A DNA stretch of 64,000 nt, taken from NCBI GenBank assembly GCA_009785325.1, contig WQWN01000002.1, forward strand, positions 79,752 to 143,751, read 5' to 3'. Position numbers and translations under genes: made by a program. Under the pieces are notes generated by a model. The model was not told the origin of the DNA. It made no database searches and saw only the letters and a list, made by a program, of their open reading frames with translations. Of this stretch, positions 17,442 to 25,956 are shown one piece after another. How positions within the stretch are numbered: position 1 is the stretch's first letter; every line of letters starts with the position of its first letter. The stretch is from Candidatus Saccharimonadota bacterium. GTDB lineage: Bacteria > Patescibacteriota > Saccharimonadia > Saccharimonadales > Saccharimonadaceae.

Positions 17442-18656
17442 ATGAAGTTGTCTGAGGAATTGGTGTGGCGCGGATTTAAGGCGCAGAACACTTTTACCGA
17501 TATATCAGAATTAGACAAGGGCGCGAGAAAGTTCTATCTTGGGGCGGATCCTAGTGCGGATTCGCTGACGATTGGGAATTTGGCGGCGTTGATGATGGTT
17601 TATTGTTTTGTGAGGCATGGGTATGAGCCGTTTATGCTGGTGGGGGGAGCGACGGGGCAGATTGGGGATCCGAAGGATAATGAGGAGCGACAACTGAAGG
17701 CGCTGGAGGAGGTGGAATATAATAAGGGGAAGATTGCGGAGCAGTTTAGACGAATAATTCGGGCGGATTTCACGCTGGTGGATAATTATGATTGGTTTAA
17801 AGATATTGGGTATTTGGAATTTCTCAGGCTGGTCGGGAAACAGTTTTCAATGACGCAGTTACTGGATCGAGAATTTGTGAAAGCGAGGATTGGCGAAGGC
17901 AAGAGCGGAGTGAGTTATGCAGAGTTTAGTTATTCATTAATTCAAGGATATGATTTTCTGCATCTGTACCGTGAATATGGAGTAGATCTGCAGCTTTGTG
18001 GGGCGGATCAATATGGAAACTGTGTGTCGGGAGTACATCTAATTAAGCGGCTTGGGGATGAAGGGGCGCGAGCGGATGTGTGGAGTACGCCGCTGGTGAT
18101 CGATAAGGTTTCGGGGAGGAAATTTGGGAAGAGTGAGGGGAATGCGATTTGGTTGGCGGAGGAGAAGACGAGTGTATTTGATTTTTATCAGTTCTGGGTC
18201 GGACTGGCGGATGAGGGGATTGATTATTATATGAAGATTTATACACTACTGGGGCGAGAGGAGTTAGAGGCGGTGATAGCGGAACATATGAAAGATCCGA
18301 GTAAGCGAGTGGCGCAGAAGACGTTGGCGTATGAAGTGACGAAAGTGGTGCATGGCGAGGAGAAGGCGGAGATGGCACGGAAGATTACTGAAGTACTATT
18401 TGGTGGTGGGGATGTTTCGGAGTTGGGTGGAGCGGAGTTGGAGCTGTTAGCAGAGAGTTTACCTGTGGTGAAAAGCGGGCAAATGGTGACAGATGTTTTA
18501 GTTGAGTCTGGAGAGGTGAAGAGTAAGGGTGAGGCGCGGAGGTTGATTTCTGGTGGGGCGATTGAAGTGAATAACGAAAAGATCACCGACGATATGGAGC
18601 TTACGGGTGTGAGTCTGGTAAAGAAGGGTAAGAATAAATTCGTGCTAGTGAGGTAG
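17442..18656 (+). CDS. tyrS: Tyrosyl-tRNA synthetase
   Basis: 404 residues, bacterial TyrRS. A class I Rossmann fold with TIGN in place of HIGH and KFGKS in place of KMSKS, the tyrosine-binding QGYDFLHLY segment, and a C-terminal S4 RNA-binding domain (about 340-404). It charges tRNA-Tyr. AGGAG lies about eight bases before ATG. Immediately downstream is a separate promoter for the HAD gene. No T-box-like leader is visible in the ~25-nt 5' region. Confidence 0.96.
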   Translation: MKLSEELVWRGFKAQNTFTDISELDKGARKFYLGADPSADSLTIGNLAALMMVYCFVRHGYEPFMLVGGATGQIGDPKDNEERQLKALEEVEYNKGKIAEQFRRIIRADFTLVDNYDWFKDIGYLEFLRLVGKQFSMTQLLDREFVKARIGEGKSGVSYAEFSYSLIQGYDFLHLYREYGVDLQLCGADQYGNCVSGVHLIKRLGDEGARADVWSTPLVIDKVSGRKFGKSEGNAIWLAEEKTSVFDFYQFWVGLADEGIDYYMKIYTLLGREELEAVIAEHMKDPSKRVAQKTLAYEVTKVVHGEEKAEMARKITEVLFGGGDVSELGGAELELLAESLPVVKSGQMVTDVLVESGEVKSKGEARRLISGGAIEVNNEKITDDMELTGVSLVKKGKNKFVLVR

Positions 18657-18751
18657 CGCAAAAAGAGTGGATGTGGTGTGCGTGGGGTTCTGGCGGGAAT
18701 TTAGTCGAGTTGTAAGTGTCGTAGTGGTAGTGCTTGCGGCGATGTTTGTGG

Positions 18752-18775
18752 TAAAATGGAGACACGAAATGGAGG
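18752..18775 (+). promoter_or_regulatory. Promoter and ribosome site of the HAD phosphatase gene
   Basis: TGTGg-TAAAAT (18752-18757) followed by GGAGG (18771-18775) five bases before ATG 18781. This decides the start against an upstream in-frame ATG at 18667. Confidence 0.65.
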
Positions 18776-18780
18776 TAAGT

Positions 18781-19560
18781 ATGAAAAAAGTTTTGGCGTT
18801 TGATGTGGATGAGACTCTGAATGTTTCTAAGATGCCTATCACGGAGGAGATGGCGAAGATTTTAGGGACACTAATAGAGCATTATGAAGTTTGTCCGATT
18901 TCGGGGCAGAAATATGAGCAGTTTTTAGTGCAATTAGTGGAACCGATGAAAAAAGTGGGGGTGAGTGATGAGGCACTTGCGAGATTTCATATGTTTGTGG
19001 CACAAGGGACGCAATATTACAGATTTGAAGGTGGTGAGCCGAAGCTGGTTTATAATGAGGCGTTATCTAGCGAGCAGGCTGAGGAGATTTCGGTGGCACT
19101 AGAGAAGGCGGCTCGTGAAATGGGGTACTGGGAGGAGGATAAGTTGATGGAGGGTGACGAGATAATCGAGAACCGAGAGAGTATGATGGCGTTTTCGGCG
19201 CTGGGTCAAAAGGCGAGTGTAGATGCGAAAAAAGCTTGGGATCCAGACATGAAGAAAAGAAATGCGATGGCGAAGAGGGCGAAAGAATTGGCGCCTGCGT
19301 ATGAATTTGAGGTGGGAGGGACGACGACGATTAATGCGTTTATACCTGGGATGAATAAGGTGTTTGGGATGACGCGCATGATGGAGTATTTGGAAGTGGA
19401 AAAAGATGAGATTCTGTATTTTGGAGATATGACACAGCCAGGAGGGAATGACTTCCCGGTCGTAGAGATGGGTGTGGATACGATTACTGTGCATGGATGG
19501 CGAGATACAGCGTATGCGATTAGGGGGATTTTGGGGCTTAAGGGAGTGATTGTAGAGTAG
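18781..19560 (+). CDS. HAD-superfamily phosphatase (phosphomannomutase/Cof-like type)
   Basis: 259 residues. Motif I is DVDET (D8, D10). Late motifs include a Lys (about 190) and FGDMTQPGGNDFPV (about 220-233), where the acidic pair binds Mg. The cap domain resembles the type IIB cap of Cof, sucrose-phosphate and eukaryotic-type PMM enzymes. The substrate, probably a sugar phosphate, cannot be fixed. recG begins five bases after the stop, so the two are probably co-transcribed. The upstream hydrophobic in-frame stretch is not translated under the chosen start. Confidence 0.75.
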   Translation: MKKVLAFDVDETLNVSKMPITEEMAKILGTLIEHYEVCPISGQKYEQFLVQLVEPMKKVGVSDEALARFHMFVAQGTQYYRFEGGEPKLVYNEALSSEQAEEISVALEKAAREMGYWEEDKLMEGDEIIENRESMMAFSALGQKASVDAKKAWDPDMKKRNAMAKRAKELAPAYEFEVGGTTTINAFIPGMNKVFGMTRMMEYLEVEKDEILYFGDMTQPGGNDFPVVEMGVDTITVHGWRDTAYAIRGILGLKGVIVE

Positions 19561-19564
19561 ATAA

Positions 19565-21598
19565 GTGAACCTAGACTCGTCGATTACTAGTGTAAAAGGC
19601 GTGGGAGAGAAGACGGCGGAATTGTTTGCGCGTGTGGGGGTGAGGACGGTGCGGGATCTGCTGTATTATTTTCCGCGAGCGTATGAGGATTTCTCGCGGG
19701 CGGGCGCGATTAGCGATATAAAACCGGGGCGGATAGTTGTAAAAGCGCGGGTGGAGAATTTGAAACTAAGTCGGAGGAGGTGTGGGTTAACGATCGTGGA
19801 GGCGAGCTTGGTGGATGGGTCGGGTGCTTGTCGGGCAATTTGGTTTAATCAGCCGTATCGGATGACGGCGTTTAAGGAGGGGGTGGAGTATTATTTCGCT
19901 GGGGAGTTCGATATGGGAGCTGGGAGGTATTCGTTAACTAATCCGAGCGTGGAAGAGGCTAGCGAAGTAGTTGAAGGTGGAGTGAAGATACAGGCGATCT
20001 ATCGGGCGATTGGGAAGCTGAAATCAAGGGATATTGGGAGGGTTATGGGGAAGGTGCGGGCTGTATGTGGAGATATGAGGGAATTGCTACCTGAAGGAGT
20101 GGTGGGGGGTTTGATGCGGAGGGGCGAGGCGGTTTATCAGATGCATTTCGGTGAAGCGGAGGAGGAGATGACGAGGGCGAGAGAGCGACTAGGGTTTGAT
20201 GAGTTGTTTGCTCTGGTGCTTGCGGGAAAACTGAATAAGATCGAGAATCAGAAACTGAAGGCGATGAGTGTGAAATTTGATGCGGAGAGGGTGCGAGAGT
20301 TTGTGAAGGGTTTGCCGTACGAGTTGACGGGGGCGCAGAGGCGGAGTGCTTGGGAGATCGTGCAGGATTTGGAGCGGACGGTTCCGATGAATCGGTTGTT
20401 GCAAGGGGATGTGGGGAGCGGGAAGACGGTGGTGGCGGGGCTGGCTTGTTACTCGGCGGTGCTAGCTGGTGGGCAAGTGGCGGTGATGGCTCCGACGGAG
20501 ATTTTGGCGGGACAACATGCGGAGACATTGGAGAAGATGTTGGGTGGGCATGGGGTAAAGGTGGGGTTATTGACGGGTAAAAGTCGGAATCGGAAGGAAT
20601 TGGTGGGGAAGATTACGGATGGGGATGTGGATGTAGTGGTGGGGACGCACGCTTTAATCTCGGAGGGGGTGGAGTATCGGAATTTAGTTTTGGCAGTGAT
20701 TGATGAACAACATCGTTTTGGGGTGAAGCAGAGGCAGAAATTGATGGAAAAGGCGGCGGATGGAGCTGCACCGCACTTGTTAGCGATGACGGCGACACCG
20801 ATTCCGAGGTCGCTTCAGTTGACGCTTTTTGGGGAGCTGGATGTGAGTGTGTTGGATGAAATGCCGAAAGGGCGAGTGGAAATTAAGACGGAGATTGTGT
20901 CACCAAATAGTGTGGAGCAGCTATGGGAGAAGGTGCGAGTGGAGCTGGAGGCGGGGAGGCAGATTTATTATGTATGTAGTCAGATCGAGGAGAGTGAAGA
21001 TTTGGATAGTCGAGGGGATGTGCGGGCGGTGAAGAAAGAATTTGATAAGATGCGGAAGGTCTTTACAGGGTATGAGGTGGGGTTACTGCACGGCAAGATG
21101 ACGAGTGAAGAGAAGGATGTGGTGATGGAGGATTTTGTGAGTGGAAAGGTGAAGGTGTTGGTGGCGACGACAGTAGTGGAAGTGGGGGTGAATGTGCCGA
21201 ATGCGACAGTGATGGTGGTGCGAGATGCGGACAGGTTTGGGCTGAGTCAACTACACCAATTGAGAGGGCGTGTGGGGCGTGGGAGTTTTCAGAGTTATTG
21301 TTATTTGGTGACGAGTACGAGTGTAAAACCGACGCGGAGATTGAGGGAGATTGAGAAGAGTACAGATGGTTTTTATCTAGCGCAAAAAGACTTGGAGATA
21401 CGAGGACCGGGGGAAATTTATGGGGCGGCGCAGCATGGAGAATTGGATTTGAAGATTGCGAAAGTTGATGATATGGCGCTAGTACGGAAGGCGACGCGGG
21501 CCGCAGATGAGTTTTTGAAAAGCGGTGGAGATTTGTTAAACTATGAGGAGTTGGCTGGAATTGTGCGACGATATCAGAGGCTGACGACACTGAACTAG
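19565..21598 (+). CDS. recG: ATP-dependent DNA helicase RecG
   Basis: 677 residues from GTG 19565. An OB-fold wedge domain (about 55-150), helicase core with GDVGSGKT (Walker A, about 280-287), DEQH box, TATPIPR motif, and C-terminal motifs VVEVGVNVPNA and QLRGRVGRG. It remodels stalled forks and Holliday junctions. Typical length and complete. Strongly G-rich codons. Confidence 0.96.
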   Translation: MNLDSSITSVKGVGEKTAELFARVGVRTVRDLLYYFPRAYEDFSRAGAISDIKPGRIVVKARVENLKLSRRRCGLTIVEASLVDGSGACRAIWFNQPYRMTAFKEGVEYYFAGEFDMGAGRYSLTNPSVEEASEVVEGGVKIQAIYRAIGKLKSRDIGRVMGKVRAVCGDMRELLPEGVVGGLMRRGEAVYQMHFGEAEEEMTRARERLGFDELFALVLAGKLNKIENQKLKAMSVKFDAERVREFVKGLPYELTGAQRRSAWEIVQDLERTVPMNRLLQGDVGSGKTVVAGLACYSAVLAGGQVAVMAPTEILAGQHAETLEKMLGGHGVKVGLLTGKSRNRKELVGKITDGDVDVVVGTHALISEGVEYRNLVLAVIDEQHRFGVKQRQKLMEKAADGAAPHLLAMTATPIPRSLQLTLFGELDVSVLDEMPKGRVEIKTEIVSPNSVEQLWEKVRVELEAGRQIYYVCSQIEESEDLDSRGDVRAVKKEFDKMRKVFTGYEVGLLHGKMTSEEKDVVMEDFVSGKVKVLVATTVVEVGVNVPNATVMVVRDADRFGLSQLHQLRGRVGRGSFQSYCYLVTSTSVKPTRRLREIEKSTDGFYLAQKDLEIRGPGEIYGAAQHGELDLKIAKVDDMALVRKATRAADEFLKSGGDLLNYEELAGIVRRYQRLTTLN

Positions 21599-21609
21599 GA
21601 AAGACAAAA

Positions 21610-22431
21610 ATGTACGCAACGACAACGATAATTAAGCACTCGAAAAAGTCTGGTAGGATTTTCGGGGTGCATCAGCGAGTGAATAAGCTGGCACATGGGC
21701 AGTTTTTAAAGCTAGAGGGTAGGCGAGCGAAGTTTCCGACGATCAAGGAAGTGCAGTATTTTGAGGGGACGAATGGACCTGATGGACTGAAGCGGAAGAG
21801 TCCTGACCAAGATGGTACGGATGCTTTTTTGGAGCCTGACAATGATGATGGGCGATTGATTAAGCAGATTATGAATCATCATCATAATCTAGTGGTTGCG
21901 CTACGGAAGGGAGATATGGTGAAGGCGAGTTTTAGTGCGGCGTGGATGGCGCATGATGTGGTGGATGGGCTAACACCTGCGCATCATTATCCGTATGTGG
22001 GTAAGAAAAAAGAGATGCGGGATGGGCGGGATTTTTTGAAGATTTTTGGGATAAAGACGCAAGGACTGATGCCTGGGGATAACTTGTTTGAAGTTTTGAA
22101 AAATAACTGGCTGTATTTGGGACCGGACGGGATGTTTACGGAACATGCGCTGTTTGAGTTTGGGGTGGCGATGGTGACGGCGCCGACGCGAGATGGGGTG
22201 CTGAGGCGGATGCCGACAAAGGAAGAGGTGGTAGATTTGAGGAAGGTTGGATTTCAAGAGATGTATTATCGGTCGGTGAGAAAGGTGTACGAGATGGGGA
22301 TGTATACGAAGTTTCTGGAACAAGGATGGACGACGGAGCTGGCGCTAGAGACGAAAAAAGTGCTGATACCTGAGGCGGTGAAATGTGTGACGATGGCGTG
22401 GATGAGTGCATACGAAAAGGTGAGTAAGTGA
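21610..22431 (+). CDS. Uncharacterised protein with histidine-rich helical core
   Basis: 273 residues. No family recognised. The protein opens with a YATTTIIKHSKKSGRIFGVHQ-like segment. It has clustered histidines at about 90-92 (NHHHN) and 114-127 (AHDVVDG...AHHYP) spaced as in helical metal-binding bundles (zinc-dependent phospholipase C or P1 nuclease are conceivable, low confidence). No signal peptide or TM segment. It lies in a tight row with recG and rsmD, overlapping rsmD by four bases (GTGA), so it is co-expressed with genome-maintenance and rRNA-modification genes. Confidence 0.55.
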   Translation: MYATTTIIKHSKKSGRIFGVHQRVNKLAHGQFLKLEGRRAKFPTIKEVQYFEGTNGPDGLKRKSPDQDGTDAFLEPDNDDGRLIKQIMNHHHNLVVALRKGDMVKASFSAAWMAHDVVDGLTPAHHYPYVGKKKEMRDGRDFLKIFGIKTQGLMPGDNLFEVLKNNWLYLGPDGMFTEHALFEFGVAMVTAPTRDGVLRRMPTKEEVVDLRKVGFQEMYYRSVRKVYEMGMYTKFLEQGWTTELALETKKVLIPEAVKCVTMAWMSAYEKVSK

Positions 22432-22979
22432 AGACGGTGAGGTTGATTTCGGGGAGGTTTGGGGGGCGGATAATCCGAAGTCCGGGGTCGCACAGGACAC
22501 ACCCAATGAGCGAGCGAGCGCGAGCGGCGATATTTAATATGATTTTCCGGGAAGTGGTCGGGGCAAAAGTGCTGGATGCTTTTGCGGGGACGGGTGCGCT
22601 TGGGTTAGAGGCGCTGAGTCGGGGGGCGGAGAGTGTAGTTTTTGTGGAGCGAGACGCGAAGGCAGTGAAGATTTTAAAGGAGAATGTAGAGTTGCTGGGT
22701 GTGGGAGATGAAGTGAAGGTGGTGGGGAGTGGGTTGGGGAGTTGGTTGGCGGGGGTTTTGAGTGAGGAGGAAGAGTTTGATGTGGTGTTTTCGGATCCGC
22801 CATACATCGAGCCGCAGTGGAATTTAGTGATTAAGTTGAGTGGAGCGGTGAGAATTGGTGGGTTGTTTATTATTTCGCGGACGAAAGCGGAGGAGGTTTT
22901 GAAGCTGAAAGGCTTTGAGGTTTTGAGCTCGCGGGAGTATGCGGAGGCGGGAGTGGATATTTACGAGAGAGTGTTTTAG
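22428..22979 (+). CDS. rsmD: 16S rRNA (guanine966-N2)-methyltransferase RsmD
   Basis: 183 residues from GTG 22428. The N-terminal RLISGRFGGR is followed by the SAM-binding DAFAGTGALGLEALSRG (about 45-61) and the catalytic DPPY (about 122-125), typical of RsmD. It methylates G966 of 16S rRNA late in 30S assembly. Start overlaps the preceding stop. A strong hairpin follows. Confidence 0.93.
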   Translation: MKTVRLISGRFGGRIIRSPGSHRTHPMSERARAAIFNMIFREVVGAKVLDAFAGTGALGLEALSRGAESVVFVERDAKAVKILKENVELLGVGDEVKVVGSGLGSWLAGVLSEEEEFDVVFSDPPYIEPQWNLVIKLSGAVRIGGLFIISRTKAEEVLKLKGFEVLSSREYAEAGVDIYERVF

Positions 22980-22991
22980 TCGAATAAAGGG

Positions 22992-23022
22992 AAAACCCCG
23001 CCGATATTGATGGCGGGGTTGC
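22992..23022. terminator. Bidirectional hairpin terminator
   Basis: AACCCCGCC (22994-23002), nine-base loop, GGCGGGGTT (23012-23020). The T-run is better on the minus strand, where it terminates the 33-aa gene; it also closes rsmD. Confidence 0.75.
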
Positions 23023-23060
23023 TACTGTTGGAAGGTGCGATTAAGGTACTGGAGGGTGAG

Positions 23061-23162
23061 TTACTTCTTCTTTTTACGATTTGTACCGCTGCCTTTTTTC
23101 TTGTTGTTTTTTAGCCTGTGTGGCTTGTAGTTTGGTTTCTTCGTCTTTTTTTGTTGTGGCAT
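23061..23162 (-). CDS. 33-residue lysine-rich basic protein
   Basis: Minus-strand frame of 34 codons from ATG 23162 to TAA 23061, encoding a protein with 13 Lys and 2 Arg in 33 residues and no acidic residue. Coding support: a near-perfect Shine-Dalgarno AGGAGGTGA about five bases before the ATG, a candidate extended -10 (TGc-TATGTT) upstream, and a terminator downstream. Size and charge resemble small ribosomal proteins or rRNA chaperones (such as Thx), but I see no specific match. It is the only gene in this ~270-base stretch. Confidence 0.65.
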   Translation of the reverse strand: MPQQKKTKKPNYKPHRLKNNKKKGSGTNRKKKK

Positions 23163-23204
23163 TTGGTCACCTCCTGATAAGTAGTCCGCAACATAGCAAG
23201 AGCG

Positions 23205-23252
23205 TATCACGTGTGATAAAATTTAGATAGCATGAGCGGGATGGATTTATGA
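23205..23252 (+). promoter_or_regulatory. Promoter with palindrome and six-codon upstream ORF
   Basis: Inverted repeat TATCAC-GT-GTGATA (23205-23218) overlaps the -10 TAAAAT (23217-23222). A mini-ORF, ATG 23232 to TGA 23252 (MSGMDL), ends across the main start, ATG 23249 (ATGA). The layout suggests an operator plus translational coupling. Confidence 0.45.
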
Positions 23253-23914
23253 AAGTTTTTGAGATGGGGCGAGTAAGGATCGGTCTGAGTGATATTTCTG
23301 ATGGGAATATGAAAACTTTTACGGAGTCAGAGGAGGTTTTGGCGAATCGGCGACGGTTTTTGAGTGAGATGAGAGTGGTTTTTGAGCGAGCGGGGTTTGT
23401 GAAGGTGGAGTATGATGGGGTTGAGGATTTTTGTGTGTTTAGCGAGATGGCTGGTGGGAATTTATTAAGTTTAAATCTGGGGGCTGAGCGGGCGGATGGG
23501 TTAGCTGTGCGAGGAGAGGGTGTGGGGTTGTTTTTGCCGCTGGCGGACTGTTTAGGATTGGTGCTGTTTGATGAGATGAGGGGTGTGTTGATGGTAGTGC
23601 ATTGTGGGCGACAGACGGTAGTGCAGGATGGAGCGAGGAAGGCGGTGGAGTTTATGAAGCGAGAGTGTGGGGCGAGTGCGGAAGATGTGCGAGTGTGGAT
23701 GAGTCCGAGTGCGGGGAAAGAGAATTATCCGGTGTTTGACCTGGGCGGAAAAGGAATGCAAGAGGCGGTGGTAGAGCAGCTGGTGGGAGCGGGGGTTTTG
23801 TTGGAGAAGATGGTTTTGAGTGAGGTGGATACGACGGAAGATGAGAATTATTGGTCGCATAGTCGGGGAGATACGGGGGAGAGGTTTGCGATTTGTGCGG
23901 TAATGGAGCAGTGA
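23249..23914 (+). CDS. PgeF/YfiH-family laccase-domain protein
   Basis: 221 residues. The family's metal-site residues are visible: ADC (C101), VHCG (H118) and a late HSRGDTGERFA. YfiH/PgeF proteins hydrolyse wrongly incorporated L-Ser-containing muropeptide precursors (peptidoglycan editing), and homologues act on purine nucleosides. In this cell-wall-bearing organism editing is plausible but not proven. No signal peptide, so cytoplasmic. The stop overlaps the ATG of the J-domain gene (TGATG). Confidence 0.8.
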   Translation: MKVFEMGRVRIGLSDISDGNMKTFTESEEVLANRRRFLSEMRVVFERAGFVKVEYDGVEDFCVFSEMAGGNLLSLNLGAERADGLAVRGEGVGLFLPLADCLGLVLFDEMRGVLMVVHCGRQTVVQDGARKAVEFMKRECGASAEDVRVWMSPSAGKENYPVFDLGGKGMQEAVVEQLVGAGVLLEKMVLSEVDTTEDENYWSHSRGDTGERFAICAVMEQ

Positions 23915-24318
23915 TGGATCTAGTACAGAAGGATCACTATCGAACGCTGGGACTGAGGCCTGGGGCGAGTGATGCGGCAATTCACAAGGCGTATACGGAT
24001 CGGGCGAAGCTAGCGCATCCCGATATGGGTGGGAGTTATGAGGCGATGGTGAGTTTGAATGAGGCGTATAATATATTAAAAGATAGTAGTCGGAAGTTTT
24101 GGTATGACCGCGAGATGGGCTTTGATACTGTGAGACCGTTTGAGAGAGGTGAGAAGAAGGCTGGTCCGAGCAAGGTGCGGGCGAAGCGGACGGCGGTACG
24201 GAGTTTGAAGAAATGGGATACGGCGGCGAGTTTGGCAATTAAGATTGCGGTGTTGATGAATTTGGTCGTGTTGTTGACGCTGCTTTTTGCGTTTTTATTT
24301 GTGAATTATCTGAGATAG
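23914..24318 (+). CDS. J-domain (DnaJ-like) membrane protein
   Basis: 134 residues. ATG 23914 is chosen because it overlaps the previous stop (TGATG); an in-frame upstream ATG at 23893 lies inside pgeF. The J domain (about 4-65) has the HPD tripeptide in AHPDMGG, needed to stimulate Hsp70 ATPase. A basic linker leads to a C-terminal TM helix (about 105-130). There is no zinc-finger or substrate-binding domain, so it is a type III J protein that would recruit DnaK to the membrane. Confidence 0.82.
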   Translation: MDLVQKDHYRTLGLRPGASDAAIHKAYTDRAKLAHPDMGGSYEAMVSLNEAYNILKDSSRKFWYDREMGFDTVRPFERGEKKAGPSKVRAKRTAVRSLKKWDTAASLAIKIAVLMNLVVLLTLLFAFLFVNYLR

Positions 24319-24327
24319 GAGGAAGTC

Positions 24328-24651
24328 GTGGCGTCGAGCGAGGGTTTTGTGGAATATGTGATGGAGCAGTTGGAGGACGTGGGGATACTCAGGTATCGAA
24401 AGATGTTTGGGGAGTTTTGTGTGTACGTGAACGAAAAGCCGATTGTGCTAGTTTGTGATGATCGGATTTATCTGAAGAAGGTGGCGGAGTTGGAGGAGGT
24501 TATGGTGGGGCAGGAGGTGGGCGTGCCGTATGATGGGGCGAGCGAGCGATGGGTGGTTGATGTGGATGATCGAGAGTTGCTGCGGGAGGCTGTGGAGATT
24601 TTGGATGCTGTGACGCCGGTACCGATGCCGAAGAAAAGGAAGGAGAAATAA
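24328..24651 (+). CDS. TfoX N-terminal-domain protein
   Basis: 107 residues from GTG 24328 with AGGAGGA a few bases upstream. RKMFGEFCVYVNEKP and the following VCDDRIYLK are characteristic of the TfoX_N fold, named from the competence regulator TfoX/Sxy. Stand-alone copies are widespread and their role is unsettled. The Lys/Pro-rich end is short. It is last of a run pgeF-dnaJ-tfoX with overlapping or near-abutting genes. Confidence 0.8.
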   Translation: MASSEGFVEYVMEQLEDVGILRYRKMFGEFCVYVNEKPIVLVCDDRIYLKKVAELEEVMVGQEVGVPYDGASERWVVDVDDRELLREAVEILDAVTPVPMPKKRKEK

Positions 24652-24690
24652 AAAAAGCAGCCTGATGGGGACTGTTTTTGTTTCTTGATA

Positions 24691-24775
24691 TGGTGCGCGA
24701 GAAAGGACTTGAACCTTCACGCCGTGAGGCACATGCTCCTAAGGCATGCGTGTCTACCAATTCCACCACTCGCGC
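24691..24775 (-). tRNA. tRNA-Leu (anticodon UAG)
   Basis: Reading the minus strand, a 7-bp acceptor GCGCGAG/CTCGCGC with discriminator A and encoded CCA. The anticodon arm is CATGC-CTTAGGA-GCATG, so the anticodon is TAG. There is a long class II variable arm (TGCCTCACGGCGT region) and T-loop GGTTCAAGTCC. All elements fit a leucine tRNA decoding CUA and neighbours. Confidence 0.97.
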
Positions 24776-24833
24776 ATGATGGTATTTTAGCACAGAAAAG
24801 CTGACGAGAGAAGATGTCGGAAGCGGAAGCGGT

Positions 24834-24862
24834 TTGACGCGAGGTGAAGTGGGGGTTATAAT
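24834..24862 (+). promoter_or_regulatory. Consensus promoter of the small type I membrane protein gene
   Basis: TTGACG (24834-24839), 17 bases, TATAAT (24857-24862), then AAGGAGATAT before ATG 24896. This is one of the strongest promoter/ribosome-site combinations in the window. Confidence 0.8.
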
Positions 24863-24895
24863 GGGTGGGCAACTTAAAGGTTAAGGAGATATGAA

Positions 24896-25264
24896 ATGAA
24901 AATATTGATTACAGCATTGATGGTAGCGGTATTGGCGGTGGCGCCAGTGTATGCGGTTGAAGGGGATCTTTTGGATGAGTGGGTGAATGAGAATCCACAG
25001 TCGAATATCATGCCTACGAGTGAGGATCTAGGTGAAGGGTTTTTGCCGGGGTCTGAAGGTTGGAGCTGGGATGGAGATGAAAGTATTTTGCCGATTTTGG
25101 ACGATCTAGTAGAGCCAACTGACGAGCCAGGGCAAGTAAGCGAGGATATCGAAGAGGAGGAAGATGAAAATGGAGTGTGGATGTGGGCTTTGATCGGAGG
25201 GGCGGGATTGGTGTTGTTGCTGGCTGTGGTAGTTCTGGTAGCTAGAAGCAAGAAGAAGAACTAG
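24896..25264 (+). CDS. Small exported type I membrane protein, acidic ectodomain
   Basis: 122 residues. Signal peptide about 1-20 ending AVAPVYA-V. A Trp/Asp/Glu-rich extracellular stretch (about 21-88) ends with a run of acidic residues. A TM helix (about 92-112) and an RSKKKN tail follow, so the C-terminus is inside. No LPxTG motif. The strong promoter suggests an abundant surface protein. No homologous family recognised. It is likely co-transcribed with the FYY-family gene 12 bases downstream. Confidence 0.7.
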   Translation: MKILITALMVAVLAVAPVYAVEGDLLDEWVNENPQSNIMPTSEDLGEGFLPGSEGWSWDGDESILPILDDLVEPTDEPGQVSEDIEEEEDENGVWMWALIGGAGLVLLLAVVVLVARSKKKN

Positions 25265-25276
25265 CAGGAGAAAAAC

Positions 25277-25933
25277 ATGCAAGAAGAGGGTGGCTTGTTA
25301 GAACAAACTGGGAAAGTGCGGCGCGGCGTAGGGTGTGGTAAGAAGTGTGTAGTGCCGATGGTTATTTTGAGTGTACTAGTGTTGGTACTGGGAGGTTTCG
25401 CGGTCTTTAGTGTAGTTAGTGATAGGGGTGAGAGTAGGAAGGGGGCTTGTAGTGGTAATGGTGCGAGTGGGGAAGTGATAGGTGTGGAGGAGTGTCAAGA
25501 GATGGTTGCTGGTGCGGGTGGAGCGGTGGTAGTGGATAGGATGAGGATCGAGGAGTGGAATTTGGAGTTCGTAGTACCTGGTTCGATTAGAGATGTGGAA
25601 TATGTGATTGACGGGGACACAATTTATTTCTTTGCGATGCCGGCCGGTAGAGATGCGGAGTGGGTTGAGCGTACGGCGTTTGCGATCTTGTATAGGAGTA
25701 GTCAGGCTATACGTGAAATATCCTCTGGTATTGAGCGGCGTGGGAGGGATATTGGGGATGGATTCTATTATTATACGGCGTGGAGTTTTAGTAATTTGGC
25801 GACAGGAATGGGTATCCCGGGACAGTTCGGTGACGATGAAGGTAGTATAGCGGCGGCTACGAGCGTTTTCTGGGCGTTAAATGAGATGTTGAATACGATC
25901 AGAACAACTAACCCTGTATGGACGGGTCGATAA
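25277..25933 (+). CDS. FYY-family surface protein (copy A)
   Basis: 218 residues. Cytoplasmic basic N-terminus, TM at about 27-48, then an external domain. The core pattern W-x3-F-x2-P-x3-R ... GD and a later IGDGFYYY, followed by a hydrophobic helix (AATSVFWALNEML), recurs in the proteins encoded at 32698 and 33354. Two cysteines (about 59, 74) may form a disulphide. Function unknown. RBS GGAG before ATG. It shares the strong promoter of the preceding gene. Confidence 0.65.
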   Translation: MQEEGGLLEQTGKVRRGVGCGKKCVVPMVILSVLVLVLGGFAVFSVVSDRGESRKGACSGNGASGEVIGVEECQEMVAGAGGAVVVDRMRIEEWNLEFVVPGSIRDVEYVIDGDTIYFFAMPAGRDAEWVERTAFAILYRSSQAIREISSGIERRGRDIGDGFYYYTAWSFSNLATGMGIPGQFGDDEGSIAAATSVFWALNEMLNTIRTTNPVWTGR

Positions 25934-25956
25934 GTTAGCTTTAGCTCGGGCAGGGG

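Noticed and set aside
18667..18780. Hydrophobic N-terminal extension (signal-anchor-like) of the HAD phosphatase
   Set aside because: The -10 box and GGAGG lie inside it, directly before ATG 18781, where the canonical motif I follows.
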